Positions 22,270 to 32,766 of a DNA stretch of 64,000 nt are shown one piece after another. The notes under the pieces were generated by a model. The model was not told the origin of the DNA, ran no database searches, and was given only the letters and a program-made list of their open reading frames with translations. The stretch is from Podocnemis expansa (Eukaryota > Chordata > Testudines > Podocnemididae), in NCBI GenBank assembly GCA_007922195.1, contig ML681981.1, positions 14,703,771 to 14,767,770 of the forward strand, in the 5' to 3' direction. The stretch's first letter is position 1. Each line of letters starts with the position of its first letter. The position numbers and the translations under genes are program-made.

Positions 22270-23960
22270 GGGGAGAGGCTAGGGAGCGCACAGTTTTAAG
22301 CATACCATAAACACAGTAAAATAACTAATATGATTCATACTTCCACAGCATAAGTAATATGACTGAGGAGTAAATGAGTCTCTTAAGCCTGGTCGAAGGG
22401 CACAGACTGCATCAATCCAAGCACAATAAGCAGATAATTCAGCTTCCAGTTGGAACATGTTTGCTCTCTGGAAGGTCTGGGCTTCCAAAATTTGTGTTTT
22501 GAGCCACGTGGTCTGGAGTTGTTTTAACAGCTGCATCAAGTATTTTGAATTTATCCAAGAGAGTGGTGGTACAGCCTTGACCCAGTTCACTGGAATGATT
22601 GAGTGTCCCATCATATACATTGCTGAAGGGCTAGTTTATGGATTTGATGTGTAAAGTTTCTTAGTTGCAGAGAAAAGTTCCCCAGGCCAATTCCCACCCA
22701 CTCTACACATCCTCCACCTTTTATACCCTGGCCATTGAGCACCGTTGATCCCACTTCCCTGTACCACCCAACACTGAGGGAGCACCAACGTATGCACTGC
22801 AGTGGTGGTAGTTCTTGAGACCACCCCTCCCATGTGTTCCTTTGTCCAGCCCATATTAGTCCTATTTAAGCACTGGTGATTTTTGTTCCATACCATTCAT
22901 TCATTTTCTGTACAGCACACAACACTAGTATGTATATTTTTTTATTTTTTACTCCATGCATTTTTTTAAATTTTTTGTGCAATGAAGCCACTTTTACTCT
23001 CCATTTCCTGTCTGACATCAATGTGTTATACCAGTAAGTGCTGTGAGCACAGCCATCGGATCTGATTAAAAAGCAGCTCCTTTACTGGAGTCTATTACCT
23101 GTGGGACATTGAGACAAATGAATATTTTATTTTAATTATTTTCTTAGCTGTTATTCTGACTGTCTGGTACCTTGTAGGGAATGCCCCACCCACCTGTTAA
23201 AGTCATTCATCACTGTTAATATAAACTGATTACTTTTATGATTCAGTGGCAGGGGCCCTATGTAATCCATCTGTAATTTTTTTTTTCAGGGTCCTTTTGG
23301 GACTTATTTCATTAAGTTCCCTTTAATCACATTGTAAGGTGGGCTGTGCTTAGTAAAATTTAGACAACATTCCAGTTGTCCTTTCAATCAGCTGCTACTC
23401 CTGGCCACCAACCCAACTCTTTTTTTTAAAGTCCCCAATGTCTCCTTAAACCCAGAAGGCCCTTTTGCCCGCTCCATGCACCCAGCTTAGGAAAGCCATC
23501 CAACTTCAGTGAAGGCACAGTGGCATTACTGGTTTCTTGGTTGCTAGAGTACAGCAGATACTTTTCCATAGTTCCCTTTGGTACATGATTTATGTTTAAT
23601 TTTGCAATGCCCATTAGTCCTGGACCAGAGTTTTACAATTCTCAAATTTGACTTTCCCAGTCCGGAATCTCTATTATTCTGGTTTTGTCTGCCCCTGTCA
23701 AGATCAGATTCTTTTGCTGCAAAGGTGCATGCACATGTGTGTGCACACACGCACACACGCGCGCGCGCACACACACACACACACACACAAAACCAAGCAA
23801 CACTAACCATTTGTATTTGCTGCTTATTACTTTCACTGCTTCAATTTCTCTTACATAACTGTACTAAAAATCCCATCTTGTATATTTGGAGACACTTGAG
23901 TTTTAATGGGACAACCTTATTGCCTTTTATAATTTTGGCCAATTATAGAGTAATTAAATA
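22270..23960 (-). pseudogene. Ruined retroviral-type pol/env-like region with integrase
   Basis: On the minus strand near 23280-23150, a frame reads QMDYIGPLP followed about 15 residues later by FILTVMNDFNRWVGHS. This is the catalytic-core pattern of a retroviral or Ty3-type integrase, with the first acidic residue in MDYIGP and the second in the NDFNRW segment. Upstream, 23300-23450, decayed sequence gives a WWPG-like segment of an integrase N-terminal region. Downstream (22636-22896 and 22279-22620) frames of 86 and 113 codons include NWPGELFSATKKLY and AQTFQRANMFQLEAELSAY. They could be envelope or later pol sequence, but I do not recognise them securely. Stops and frameshifts are frequent and no LTRs were located, so class cannot be settled. 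Confidence 0.5.
23736..23790. repeat. CA/CG dinucleotide microsatellite
   Basis: Alternating purine-pyrimidine run: CACACACGCACACACGCGCG, then CGCACACACACACACACACA. The central GCGCGCGC part is unusual in a vertebrate CA repeat, where CG is normally lost. Opposite-strand frames full of CVCVCV are artefacts of this run. Confidence 0.9.
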
Positions 23961-24825
23961 ATTTTAAACAGATTGTCCCTTTGTCTGTTGTCAACAGCAG
24001 TTATTTACAATCAACTGTTTATAGACAATTCTGTAGGAAAAGGGTCCTTTTCCTTCAGAATAGCTATAAAGGCTGCTGGGGACACAAATATGGTGGCAGC
24101 CACTACCTGACCCCTTATATAATTTAACTGTTAGGGTTTCATGCAATATGACTGCACCAAATTATACCTCTGTTTACCTTAGTAAATACTATTAAACCAA
24201 AAAATAAAAATAAAAAAAATTATAACAATAACTCACTTATAACATTTCCACAACTATTACCTTTTAACAATTTCACAACTTCCAATTATATATTTCTCTT
24301 CAATCTTTGTGGCATTAATTTCTACAAAAGGTACTTTTAACTCTTCTCTTTCCTTTAAATCACTTACTTTTGCACTCAATTAACCATATCTTAATTTTAG
24401 TTTGTTATACTTTGCTGCCATAGCTTTTAACTGGCCACATGCTTTGTGATTGTCAATTCTCCATTCCCTCACTCAGATTGCTGTGTTTCTGAGCTGCTGT
24501 TTTCACTGAGCTGATGCTTATGCATTTTTAAGGTGGCTTGTAAAATCTGAACAAACAAGGAGACATGTGGCACTTTGAAAGACTAACAAATTTATTTATC
24601 ACATGAGTTTTAGTGGGAGAAGATCCTACTTTGTCAGATGTCTGAAGAGGGGAATTCACAGAACAGGAGGAAAATAAATACAGGGAAGTGTAAGTCATAG
24701 GATCAGATCAGACTGTCACAGATAATCAAAGTAGTTTAGATTCAAACACTGGGGAACAGCGCACAGAGGAAGGTGAGGTCAAATCATTTGCTGCATTAAG
24801 AAAAGAATATTCTAAGAAATATTCT

Positions 24826-25977
24826 ATGTGGATTCCTCCTGATGGTCAGAATAACAGACTAGACTTCTATGTAGATTGTTTCTGCCAGCATGCAAAGGCT
24901 GAAATCATGGGCAATCAATATCCGTTACACCATAACCTCAGCCATGTAGAACGCAATGCTATCCAGAGCCTCAGAACAACTCTGACATTATTATTAAGGA
25001 GACTGACAAAGGAGGTGCTGTTGTCGTCATGAATAAATCAGATTTCAATTAAGAGGCGTATAAACAACTCTCCAATACAACATTCTACAAACCACTTCTC
25101 TCTGACCCCACTGAGGAATACCAAAAGAAACTACACCACCAACTCAAGAAACTCCCTGAAGTAGGACAGGAACAAAGCAAGACAAACATACCACCAGAAC
25201 CCCAACCGGGGATATTATAACTACTACCAAAAATCCATAGAAAGGAAAACCCTGGATGCCCCATCATCTCAGGCATTGGCACTCTTACAGCAGGTTTATC
25301 TTGCTATGTGGACTCTTTCCTCAGACCCTATGCTATCAATACTCCTAGGTATCTTTGAGACACCATGGGCTTTCTGAGAAAAATCCAATCCATTGGTGAA
25401 CTTCCAGAAAACACCATCCTGGCCACTGTGGGTGTACAAGCTCTTTACATCAACATGCCACACAAAGATAGATTACAAACCATTAGAAGAACTATCCCAG
25501 ATGATGCCACGGCGCACTTTATGGCTGAACTTTGACTTTGTACTCACCCACAGCCATTTCAGATCTGAAGATAATTTATACCTTCAAGTCAGCAGTACTT
25601 TTCTGGGTCCCCACATGGCCCCACAATATGCCAGTATTTTTATGGCTGACTTAGAACTATGATTCCTCAAGTTGCGTCCCAAAGCACCACTATGCCTCTA
25701 CTTATGGTACATTGATGACATCATCATCTGGAGCCATGGTAAGGATGCCCTTGAAGATTTCTATGGAGATTTTAATGATTTCCACCCCACAATCCAACTT
25801 AGCCTGGAACACTCTGCATAGGAGATCCACTTTCTGGACATTACAGTGCAAATTAGTGATGGACTCATAAACACTGCCCTATACTGAAAACCTGCTGATT
25901 GCTATAGTTATTTATATAGCTCAAGCTTTCATCCAAGACATACCACATGGTCCTCTGTCTACAGCCAAGCCCTAAGA
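24826..25977 (+). pseudogene. Penelope-like reverse transcriptase, N-terminal and catalytic part
   Basis: Decayed RT of the Penelope group (related to telomerase RT). Across shifting frames the following can be read in order: LSHVERNAIQSLR; KETDKGGAVVVMNKSD (about 25000-25045); PGIL.LLPKIHRKENPGCPI (about 25205-25265); SGIGTLTAGLS; VQALYINMPH (about 25435-25465); GPHMAPQYASIFMADLE (about 25610-25660); and the catalytic YIDD at 25708-25719. The FLDITVQI and SSFHPRHTTW segments follow. Several stops and at least two frameshifts make it non-coding. The sequence continues at 29880 beyond the hAT insertion. Confidence 0.9.
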
Positions 25978-26305
25978 CAGTAGTTTTTCAACCAGTATGC
26001 TGTGGTACATCAGTATGCCATGAGAACTGTCCAGGTGTGAGATAAAATTTTGTACAAAGGTAGTGAAAAATCAATGTAAAACATTGTATCATCTTAAACA
26101 GTATTTTCTCCAAGCAAAATTACAGTTCGTACAACTTGTGAAAATTAGTCATCAAATTAAAAGTGAGGTATTGATATTTTGAATCTAAAACATGAACATT
26201 CTGAACACAAGCGGCCAAAAGACAAAATAGAGATGGCATATATAAAAAAAAAAAATCCCCTCGCACCCCTATGGGTGGTATATGACTTCCTCAACCTCGG
26301 TTCCT

Positions 26306-29300
26306 CTACCAGAGGCCTGGGAGTTTGAGGGTTCTGCGCAGTATCTTAGCTGTTCCTAGCACTGCACTGTTCTGGACAGAGAGCTCTGATGTTGTTCCTG
26401 GGATCTGTTGGAGCCACTCTCCCAGCTTAGGAGTCACAGCCCCGAGTGCTCCTACCACCACTGGGACCACTTTGGCCTTCACTTTCCACATCCTCTCTAG
26501 TTCCTCTTTCAGGCCCTGGTACTTCTCCAGCTTCTCATACTCCTTCTTCCTGATGTTGCCGTCACTTGGCACTGCTACATCTATCACCACTGCTGTCTTC
26601 TGGTCCTTGTCTAGTACCACAATGTCTGGTTGATTGGCCAGTACCTGCCTGTCTGGATCTGGAAGTCCCACAGAATCTTAGCCCTGTTATTCTCCACGGC
26701 CTTCTGTGGGATCTCCCATCTGGTCTTGGGAGGGTCTAGCCCATACACTGTGCAGATGTTCCTGTACACAATGCCAGCTACTTGGTTATGCCGTTCAGTG
26801 TAGCTGTTCCTGCCTGCATCTTACATCCTGCCACTATCTGTTGGACTGTCTCGGAGGCCTCTCTGCACAGTCTGCACCTTGGGTCCTGTCTAGTGTGGTA
26901 GACCCCTGCTTCAATGGATCTGGTGCTCAGTGCCTGTTCTTGTGCTGCTATGATCACTGCCTCAGTGCTGTCTTTTAGTCCAGCCTTTTCCAGCCACTGG
27001 TAGGATTTCCCAATGTCAGCCACCTCAGCTATCTGTCGATGGTACATCCCATGCAGGGTCTTGTCTTGCCATGGCACTTCTTCTGCTTGATCTTCCTCCC
27101 ATGTCTGCTGCTGCCTCAGGCATTTTCTCAGCAGCTCATCTTTGGGTGCCATCTTACTGATGTACTCCCGGATGCTCTGGGTTTCATCCAGGACAGTGGC
27201 TTTGACACTCACCAGACCCCGCCCACCTTCTTTCTGGCTGGTGTACAGTCTCTGGGTGTTGGACTTGGGGTGGAAACCTCCGTACATTGTGAGGAGCTTC
27301 TGGGTCTTCACATCAGCAGCCTCCATGTCCTCCTTTGGCCAGCTCACTATACCGGCAGGGTATCTGATGACTGGCAGGGCGTACCTGTTGATGGCATGGA
27401 TCTTGTTCTTCCCATTGAGCTGGCTCTTCAAGACCTGTCTTATCCTTTGGTGGTACTTGGATGTTGCTGTCTTCCTTGCCTCCTCATCGTGGTTCCCATG
27501 TGACTGTGGGATGCCAAGGCACTTGTAGCTGGTCTGTATGTCTGCTATGTGGCCTACTGGTAGTTCCACCCCATCAGTCTTGACTACCTTTCCTCTCTTT
27601 ACTACCATCCGGCCACACTTCTCCAGTCCGAATGACATCCCAATATCCTCACTGTAGATCCGTGTCAGGTGGATTAGCGAGTCAATGTCTCATTCATTCT
27701 TAGCATACAGCTTAATGTCATCCATGTAGAGGAGGTGGCTAATGGTAGTTCCATTCTTGAACTTGTATCCATATCCAGTCCTTGTGATTATCTGGCTGAG
27801 GGGGTTCAAGCCAATGCAGAACAGCAGCAGGGACAGCGCATCACCTTGGTATATGCCGCACTTGATGGCCACTTGTGCAAGCTGTCTTGAGTTGACTTCC
27901 AGCATTGTCTTCCACAGTCCCATTGAGTTCTTGAGGAAGGTCCTTAGTGTCCTGTTGACTTTGTATAGCGCCAGACATTCACAGATCCATGTGTGCAGCA
28001 TTGAGTCATAGGCTTTCCTGTAGTCAATCCAGGCTGTGCTCAGATTGGTCTGTCTAGACTTTGAGTCTTGGGCGACTGCTCTACCTATGAGCAGCTGGTG
28101 ATTTGAGCCTCTGGTGTTGTTCCCAATGCCCTTCTGAGCTGTGCTCAGGTACTGGCCCATGTTGTCCTGTAGCTTGGCAGCTATGATGCCTTATAGGACT
28201 TTCCATGTTGTGGGGAGGCAGGTTATTGGCCGGTAGTTGGACGGTGCTGTTCCCTTGTGGGGGTCTTTCATGATCAGCACTGTCCTGCCTTGTGTTAGCC
28301 AGTCTGGGTGGGAGCCTGCTGCTAGCAGCTGGTTCATCTGTGCTGCTAGGCGTTCATGCACTGCTGTTAGTTTCTTTAGCCAGTAGGTGTGGATTATGTC
28401 CAGCCCAGGTGCTGTCCAGCTCTTCATGTTCTTGACCCACTGTTGGCTGTCTGCTACTGTGATGGTGACTGGTTCCTGTTCTGGGAGATTGCTGTGGTCT
28501 GTTCTGAGGTCCTGCAGCCACTTTGCACTGGTGTTATGAGTCTTCTCTTTCTCCCATATGTTCTTCCAGTACTGTTCAGTTTCTGCTGTTGGTGGCTCTG
28601 CTGTTATTGTGTTGTTGCACTGCAGTTGGGAGTACACCTTGGATGGTTCTTTGGAGAACAGGGCATTTATCTTTTTGGCCTCTGCTTCACTAGTGTATCT
28701 CCTTAGCCTGGTAGCCAGTGCTGTGAGCCTTTGTTTAGCAGTCTCTAGGGCTTCAGATGGAGTCAGGCCCTTGTATTTTTTTCAGTAGCTGAGTCTTATC
28801 CTTAATCTCTACACCCTTCTGTAGTTCCACCAGCTGACTAACTTCTCTCTGGGTTGCCTTGATCTTATCCTCCAACCTCATTTTCTAGGGGGGGTATGTA
28901 CTGCTGTTCTTCTTGATCATGTAGCCAAGCATCTCCAGGATTACAGAGGCTGTAGCATATACCAGTTCATTGGTTTGAGTTATGGTGGTAGTAGGAATTG
29001 TTGATAGGGCTCTATTGGCATCTTCTAGCATACTATCTGATGGTACTTCTCCCACAAGCCTTGGTAATCGGTCTTGAGGTTTGACTGTAGCTAGTTTATC
29101 CATGATCTTATGCCTCATATCAGCTGCTGTGCTCTGTAATGGAGGGGGTGGCAGTGAAGTTCCAGCTTCAGGTGTTGGCTGCACATCTAGTTGTTCTTCT
29201 GGGTCTTCTTGTTGAGTCCAGGATGTAATGTGGAGTTGGTCTATCTCCAGTTGTGAAAGCAGCTGCATTTTTACTATGTTGAAGCATTGGGTAACTAGCT

Positions 29301-29560
29301 GTTTCTCAGTATGGATGGAGGTGGTCTTTTGTCCATCCATAGTTCCCTCATCTGTTTCATATATCCCCTATCCTTAGGTCTACTGTTGTAGTAGCATTCC
29401 ACCAATTCCAGGATCTCTTGTCTCACCAATGTATGGTTTGTTCCAGTAGCCCACTTATCGTCAGATTGTCCTGGTTCCCCAACATCTGGCGCTGACCTTG
29501 TTAATCTGGGTGACGTCTGAGCTGGCCTGACTCTCCTAGTTCATGTCACTCTCATATTCG
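26306..29560 (-). pseudogene. R4-type LINE ORF (RT + RLE endonuclease), broken
   Basis: Sense direction is high to low coordinate. N-terminal segment about 29480-29330 (ECYYNSRPKDRGYMKQM). Frame 28637-28191 covers the RT approach (TAPGLDIIHTYWLKKL; later SNYRPITCLPT). Frame 28160-27690 has STAWIDYRKAYDS, YQGDALSLLLFCIGLNPLS and the catalytic YMDD at 27728-27717 (LLYMDDIKLYAKNE). Frame 27638-26778 carries SFGLEKCGRM, KSQLNGKNKIHAINRYALPV, GGRGLVSVKATVLDE and the zinc knuckle CRLCREASETVQQIVAGC (about 26885-26820). Frame 26671-26306 holds the endonuclease: PDIVVLDKD, then VIDVAVPSDGNI and YEKLEKYQGLKEELERMW (PD..D/..K core). At least four breaks separate the frames. A product would have nicked the target and reverse transcribed its own RNA in place. 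Confidence 0.9.
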
Positions 29561-29625
29561 AGGTAGGCAAGTGAGGCGTTAGGAGGTCTTTTGCCCAAGG
29601 ACCCCTACTGGGAGGGTAGGCAGGT

Positions 29626-29716
29626 ACCCACCAGGGTTTGAACCCCAGTCTCCCATATCAAAGGGTGTCATTTTTAACCACTACGGCGCACTTAACCACT
29701 ACACTATCCAGTCACC
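29626..29716 (-). other. tRNA-like leader at the 5' end of the R4-type LINE
   Basis: On the minus strand, GGATAGTGTAGTGGTTAAG (about 29709-29691) resembles a polymerase III A box, and GGGGTTCAAACCC with GGGAGAC before it (about 29655-29634) resembles a B box and T-arm. The central part holds an extra copy of TAGTGGTTAA, so the A-box arm looks partly duplicated. The folded length exceeds a normal tRNA. It could be a tRNA-derived SINE head fused to the LINE 5' end, or a real internal promoter. It is not a functional tRNA gene. Confidence 0.55.
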
Positions 29717-29738
29717 ATATATATATATATATATATAT
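29717..29738. repeat. (TA)n run at the LINE 5' junction
   Basis: Eleven TA units directly abutting the LINE 5' end. The opposite junction also ends in TATATA. This is likely the target microsatellite, duplicated or expanded at insertion. Confidence 0.85.
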
Positions 29739-29879
29739 GGACTGTAGACACAGTAAATGTAAGTTAATATGTTTATGAGCGATCAATTCTTCAGGAAAAA
29801 AAGTGGGTGTACCATGGAATTGTTTGTCTCATTGAAATATGCAATGTTACTGAAAAGGTTGGAAACCACGCTTCTAAGA

Positions 29880-30620
29880 TATAACCGCATTTGCTCCAAC
29901 CCCTCAGACAGAGACAGACACCTTCAGGATCTTTATCAAGCATTCTTAAAACTACAATACCCATCTGCAGGAGTCAGGAAACAAACTGACAATGCCAGAT
30001 GGGTACACGGAAGTCAATTACTACAGGACAAGCCTAGGAAAGGAAACAACACAATGCCACTGGTCATAATTTACAACCCCCAAGTCAGACTTACACAGCA
30101 CATTATCAAGAATCTAAAACCTATTCTGCAAGAGATCTCTGAGTCTCTCAAACCTTGGGAGACATACCTTTCCACACCTATAGACAGACCCCCAACCATA
30201 AGCAGATACTCACCAGTGACTACAGACCAAACAACAGAAACCTTAAAGCAGACACATATCTCTGCAACAAACTTTTGCCAACTTTGTCCACATATCTGCC
30301 AGAAAGACACCATCACAGAACTTAATCAAACCAGCTACTCCATAAAGGGCTCATTCACTTATATGATTTATGCCATTACGTGTCAGCAATGCCCCCTGCC
30401 TTGTATAGCAGAAAAACAGGACTGTTTCTGCACAAAAGAATAAAGGGACACAAATGAGACATCAGAAATCACCACATTCAACAACCAAAAGGGGAACGCT
30501 TGAATCTCCCTGCTTACTCCACTGATGATTTGTTAATAGCTGTGCTCAAGGAAATGGATAACAAATTGACTTTTCAAAGAGAAACCGCATATGTAGATTT
30601 GACACTATTGCCTTAGGGTT
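29880..30620 (+). pseudogene. Penelope-like element, C-terminal part with degraded GIY-YIG region
   Basis: Continuation of the Penelope RT after the hAT insertion. The frame 29769-30443 contains YNRICSNPSDRDRHLQDLYQ, LQYPSAGVRKQ, SQLLQDKPRKG, ATNFCQLCPHICQKDTI and SYSIKGSFTYMIYAITCQQC. In active relatives this last segment leads into the GIY-YIG endonuclease. Here the frame stops soon after and most of the endonuclease seems deleted, although a later phrase (about 30520-30620, LIAVLKEMDN..FQRETAYVDL) resembles its C-terminal end. The start of the 224-codon frame (before about 29880) is hAT sequence, not PLE. Confidence 0.85.
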
Positions 30621-31780
30621 AACTAGGGAGTATGGATTTTTTTCTTATCATCACAGATAGTTTGACCTCACCTTCTTCTATATGCTGTCCCTCAATGTTT
30701 GAATCTAAACTACTGCTTTGATTTACTGTCACAATCTGACCTGATCCTATGACTTACACTTCCCTGGATTTATTTTCATCCCATTCTGTAAATTCCTTGT
30801 CTTCAAAGTGTCTGACCTACTGGGATTTTCTCCCATGAGCTCATGCGATAAACAAGTATTTTAGTCTTTAAAAGTGCCACAGGACTCTTTGTTTGTTTTG
30901 CTGAACTAGACAATGTGGCTGCCCCTTTGGAACTTGTAAAATCTGAGTTACCAAGTACAATGTTTGCCACACAGCTGCCTTAGTCTGTGCTTTGTCATAA
31001 ACTTTTACAGCCAAAGTGTATTCAACGTTCCCTCCATTAACATTAAAAAACAAAACAAAACAAAAGTACAATGTCTATGAAATACAATTAGTCCTATGAA
31101 ATCATTTAAAAGAAGAGGCTAGCAGCAACAACGTTCCTTAAAATCAAAAGGTTAGGGGTCCAGTGCCCTGTCTTAGTTCACATGTACAACGGGATGGGGA
31201 AGAAGGGGAGGATAAAAGGGGAATGGAGAAACAGACACTTGACCCTTCAGGGCCAGGTTCTCTGACTTCAGGCAGATAAAATGCTCCATGCAATTCTCAG
31301 ACATTCAAACTGCCCACACACTGTGATGATTAACTGTGTGCTGTTCCTCATTAATTTACTGCAAAGTTACAACCCCTACAAACCTGGCAAGCCCTTATAA
31401 AGCCTTCACCAAATAGCCTTTTTCTCATCCTGTGAATACTTGGCTGGCAGGATGGCTTGTAGCTGTCCCTAGATATCTGGTCGGTTCTGAGGTCCCCTGG
31501 AAGGACTCCCATAACTACCCACCATTTCCCAACCAACTGGTTAATGTACTCCCTAACCAGGGTTACCATAAAGAGCTTATTCAGATTCCCATACCCACAG
31601 CAAAAAATGGTGATCAGGCACTTCTTTTCCCTGGGATCCTGTTTGTGGTGATGGCAGATATTAAAAACAAACAAATGCCAAACAATAAACATAGAAAATA
31701 TAGAGAGACAGCTTAGGCACAGAGGGTTTAAAGGCCAAGATTAAAAAACCCAGAAGCCTGATTTTACCTACTTAAATAAT

Positions 31781-32037
31781 AGGGCCATAGCCTGAGCAGG
31801 GCAACTGGAGCAAAGCCCTGGGCACTGAATTTTAGAGGGCGCAACAAAAAGCATCCGGGTGGGGAAGCTGGCTGGCGGGGAAGGCGCTCTGCCAGGCTGG
31901 AGGGGAAAGTTCCCCGCTGAAGGCCCTTGGTAGCCAGTGGGGAAGGTGCCCCTCTGGTGAAGCCCCAGATGAGGCGTGGGGAGGGCGTGTCTGGGACTGC
32001 TTGGCCTGGGTGCCAACTTTTCTAGTTCAGGCCCTGC
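31781..32037. mobile_element. Non-autonomous hAT, (C/T)AGGGCC ends
   Basis: A 257-bp GC-rich element flanked by a perfect 8-bp duplication TAAATAAT (31773-31780, 32038-32045). Its ends (AGGGCCATAGCCTGAGC and TAGTTCAGGCCCTGC) are imperfect inverse copies. Confidence 0.8.
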
Positions 32038-32597
32038 TAAATAATTAAGACACCTAAATAGACAGACAGGTTTCAAAGTGCTGATCACCAAGCAGCTGTG
32101 ACTGAAATCAGTTGTGAGTGAGACTGTCCACCATTGAGATGAGCAGAAAAACGAGTGAACAGCTTAACAAGATACCGTTAACTCAAAAATCAAACTGATG
32201 GCTGAAAATGGTCATTTAACCTATGACTGATACAAGCTAACCGCTAAGATTACTGTAAATGAGAGAGACTAGATAACCATACTTTTTTCTGTTTATTTTT
32301 TATATTTGAAAGCACTTTGTGTACTATTTCTGTCAGTTTCACAGTTGCCCACTTAGCTAGCTAGTTCCCCTGATGATTGTTCTGTTGCTCCGCAAAAAGA
32401 GAGTAGTTTTGAAAGGAAAATATGATTGTAAAGGCACACAAAGAGGCATGGGGACTTCAGCAAGTATTGTACCTGAAACTAATGATCTCTACAACTCCTT
32501 TTCACTCATTTCTTTCCCCCTACTCCCATTGACTTGATTTCAAATTGACTGTGTCTCTTTAATGTCATATTTCCTGTTACAAATTGAGTAGTACAAG

Positions 32598-32758
32598 CAG
32601 AGGCATTGCTGGTGCCGGGCTTATGGGGCTTGAGCTCTGAGCCCAAGCCCCAGGTCCATTGCTGGGCTGCCTGCAGCAGCAGCCGCAATGGCGGAGTGCG
32701 AGCCTTGAGTCTCAGTGCACCAAGCCCCAAATCTTTTCTGGGGCCGGCGGCGCTCCTG
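32598..32758. mobile_element. Non-autonomous hAT, CAGGGGCGT family
   Basis: A 161-bp copy with ends CAGAGGCATTGCTGG and GGCGGCGCTCCTG, flanked by AGTACAAG and TGTACAAG (7 of 8 positions). GC-rich, with no coding capacity. Confidence 0.8.
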
Positions 32759-32766
32759 TGTACAAG

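Larger units (their letters stand above)
26245..29716 (-). mobile_element. R4/Dong-type LINE with restriction-like endonuclease
   Basis: Almost full-length non-LTR retrotransposon on the minus strand, innermost in the nest. It sits in a TA-rich site of the hAT: TATATA at its 3' side (26239-26244) and a (TA)11 run at its 5' side (29717-29738). The order on its sense strand is a tRNA-like 5' leader, an N-terminal region (VRQEILELVECYYNSRP..RGYMKQM), reverse transcriptase, a CCHC-like knuckle and a restriction-like endonuclease. This single-ORF architecture with a C-terminal RLE domain belongs to the R2/R4/NeSL group. The motif wording fits the R4 (Dong/Rex6) clade best. Frameshifts and stops show it is dead. 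Confidence 0.88.
25978..29871. mobile_element. hAT element inserted in the Penelope-like element
   Basis: Left end CAGTAGTTTTTCAACC, right end GGTTGGAAACCACGC, flanked by aged 8-bp repeats CCCTAAGA (25970-25977) and TTCTAAGA (29872-29879). The left arm (25978-26240) and right arm (29739-29871) match the ends of the hATs at 38229-40058 and 49433-50261, including AAAATTAGTCATCAAATTAA and TTTATGAGCGATCA. The arms are separated by an R4-type LINE. About 85 bp present in the 38-40 kb copy is missing at the junction. No transposase is visible. Confidence 0.85.
24551..30932 (+). mobile_element. Penelope-like retroelement with terminal inverted repeats, interrupted
   Basis: Outer element of a three-level nest. 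It is flanked by a perfect 14-bp duplication CTTGTAAAATCTGA (24537-24550, 30933-30946). About 240 bp at the left (24551-24790) is the inverse of the right terminus (about 30640-30890); shared phrases include AAGTGTAAGTCATAGGATCA and GTTTAGATTCAAACA. Between them lies a decayed Penelope reverse transcriptase, split by the hAT element at 25978-29871. Joining phrases across the insertion (SQALR | YNRICSNPSDRD) shows the PLE was continuous before the hAT arrived. Terminal repeats in inverted or direct orientation are a known property of Penelope-like elements. Confidence 0.9.

Noticed and set aside
23544..23961. Frames rich in CVCV and HTHT
   Set aside because: Translation of the CA/CG microsatellite.
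27039..27528. Plus-strand frames of 128-154 codons
   Set aside because: Antisense shadows of the R4-type LINE reverse transcriptase on the minus strand.
29634..29706. A functional tRNA gene
   Set aside because: The A and B boxes are recognisable, but the length and arms do not make a standard cloverleaf, and the sequence is joined to the LINE. Reported as a tRNA-like leader instead.
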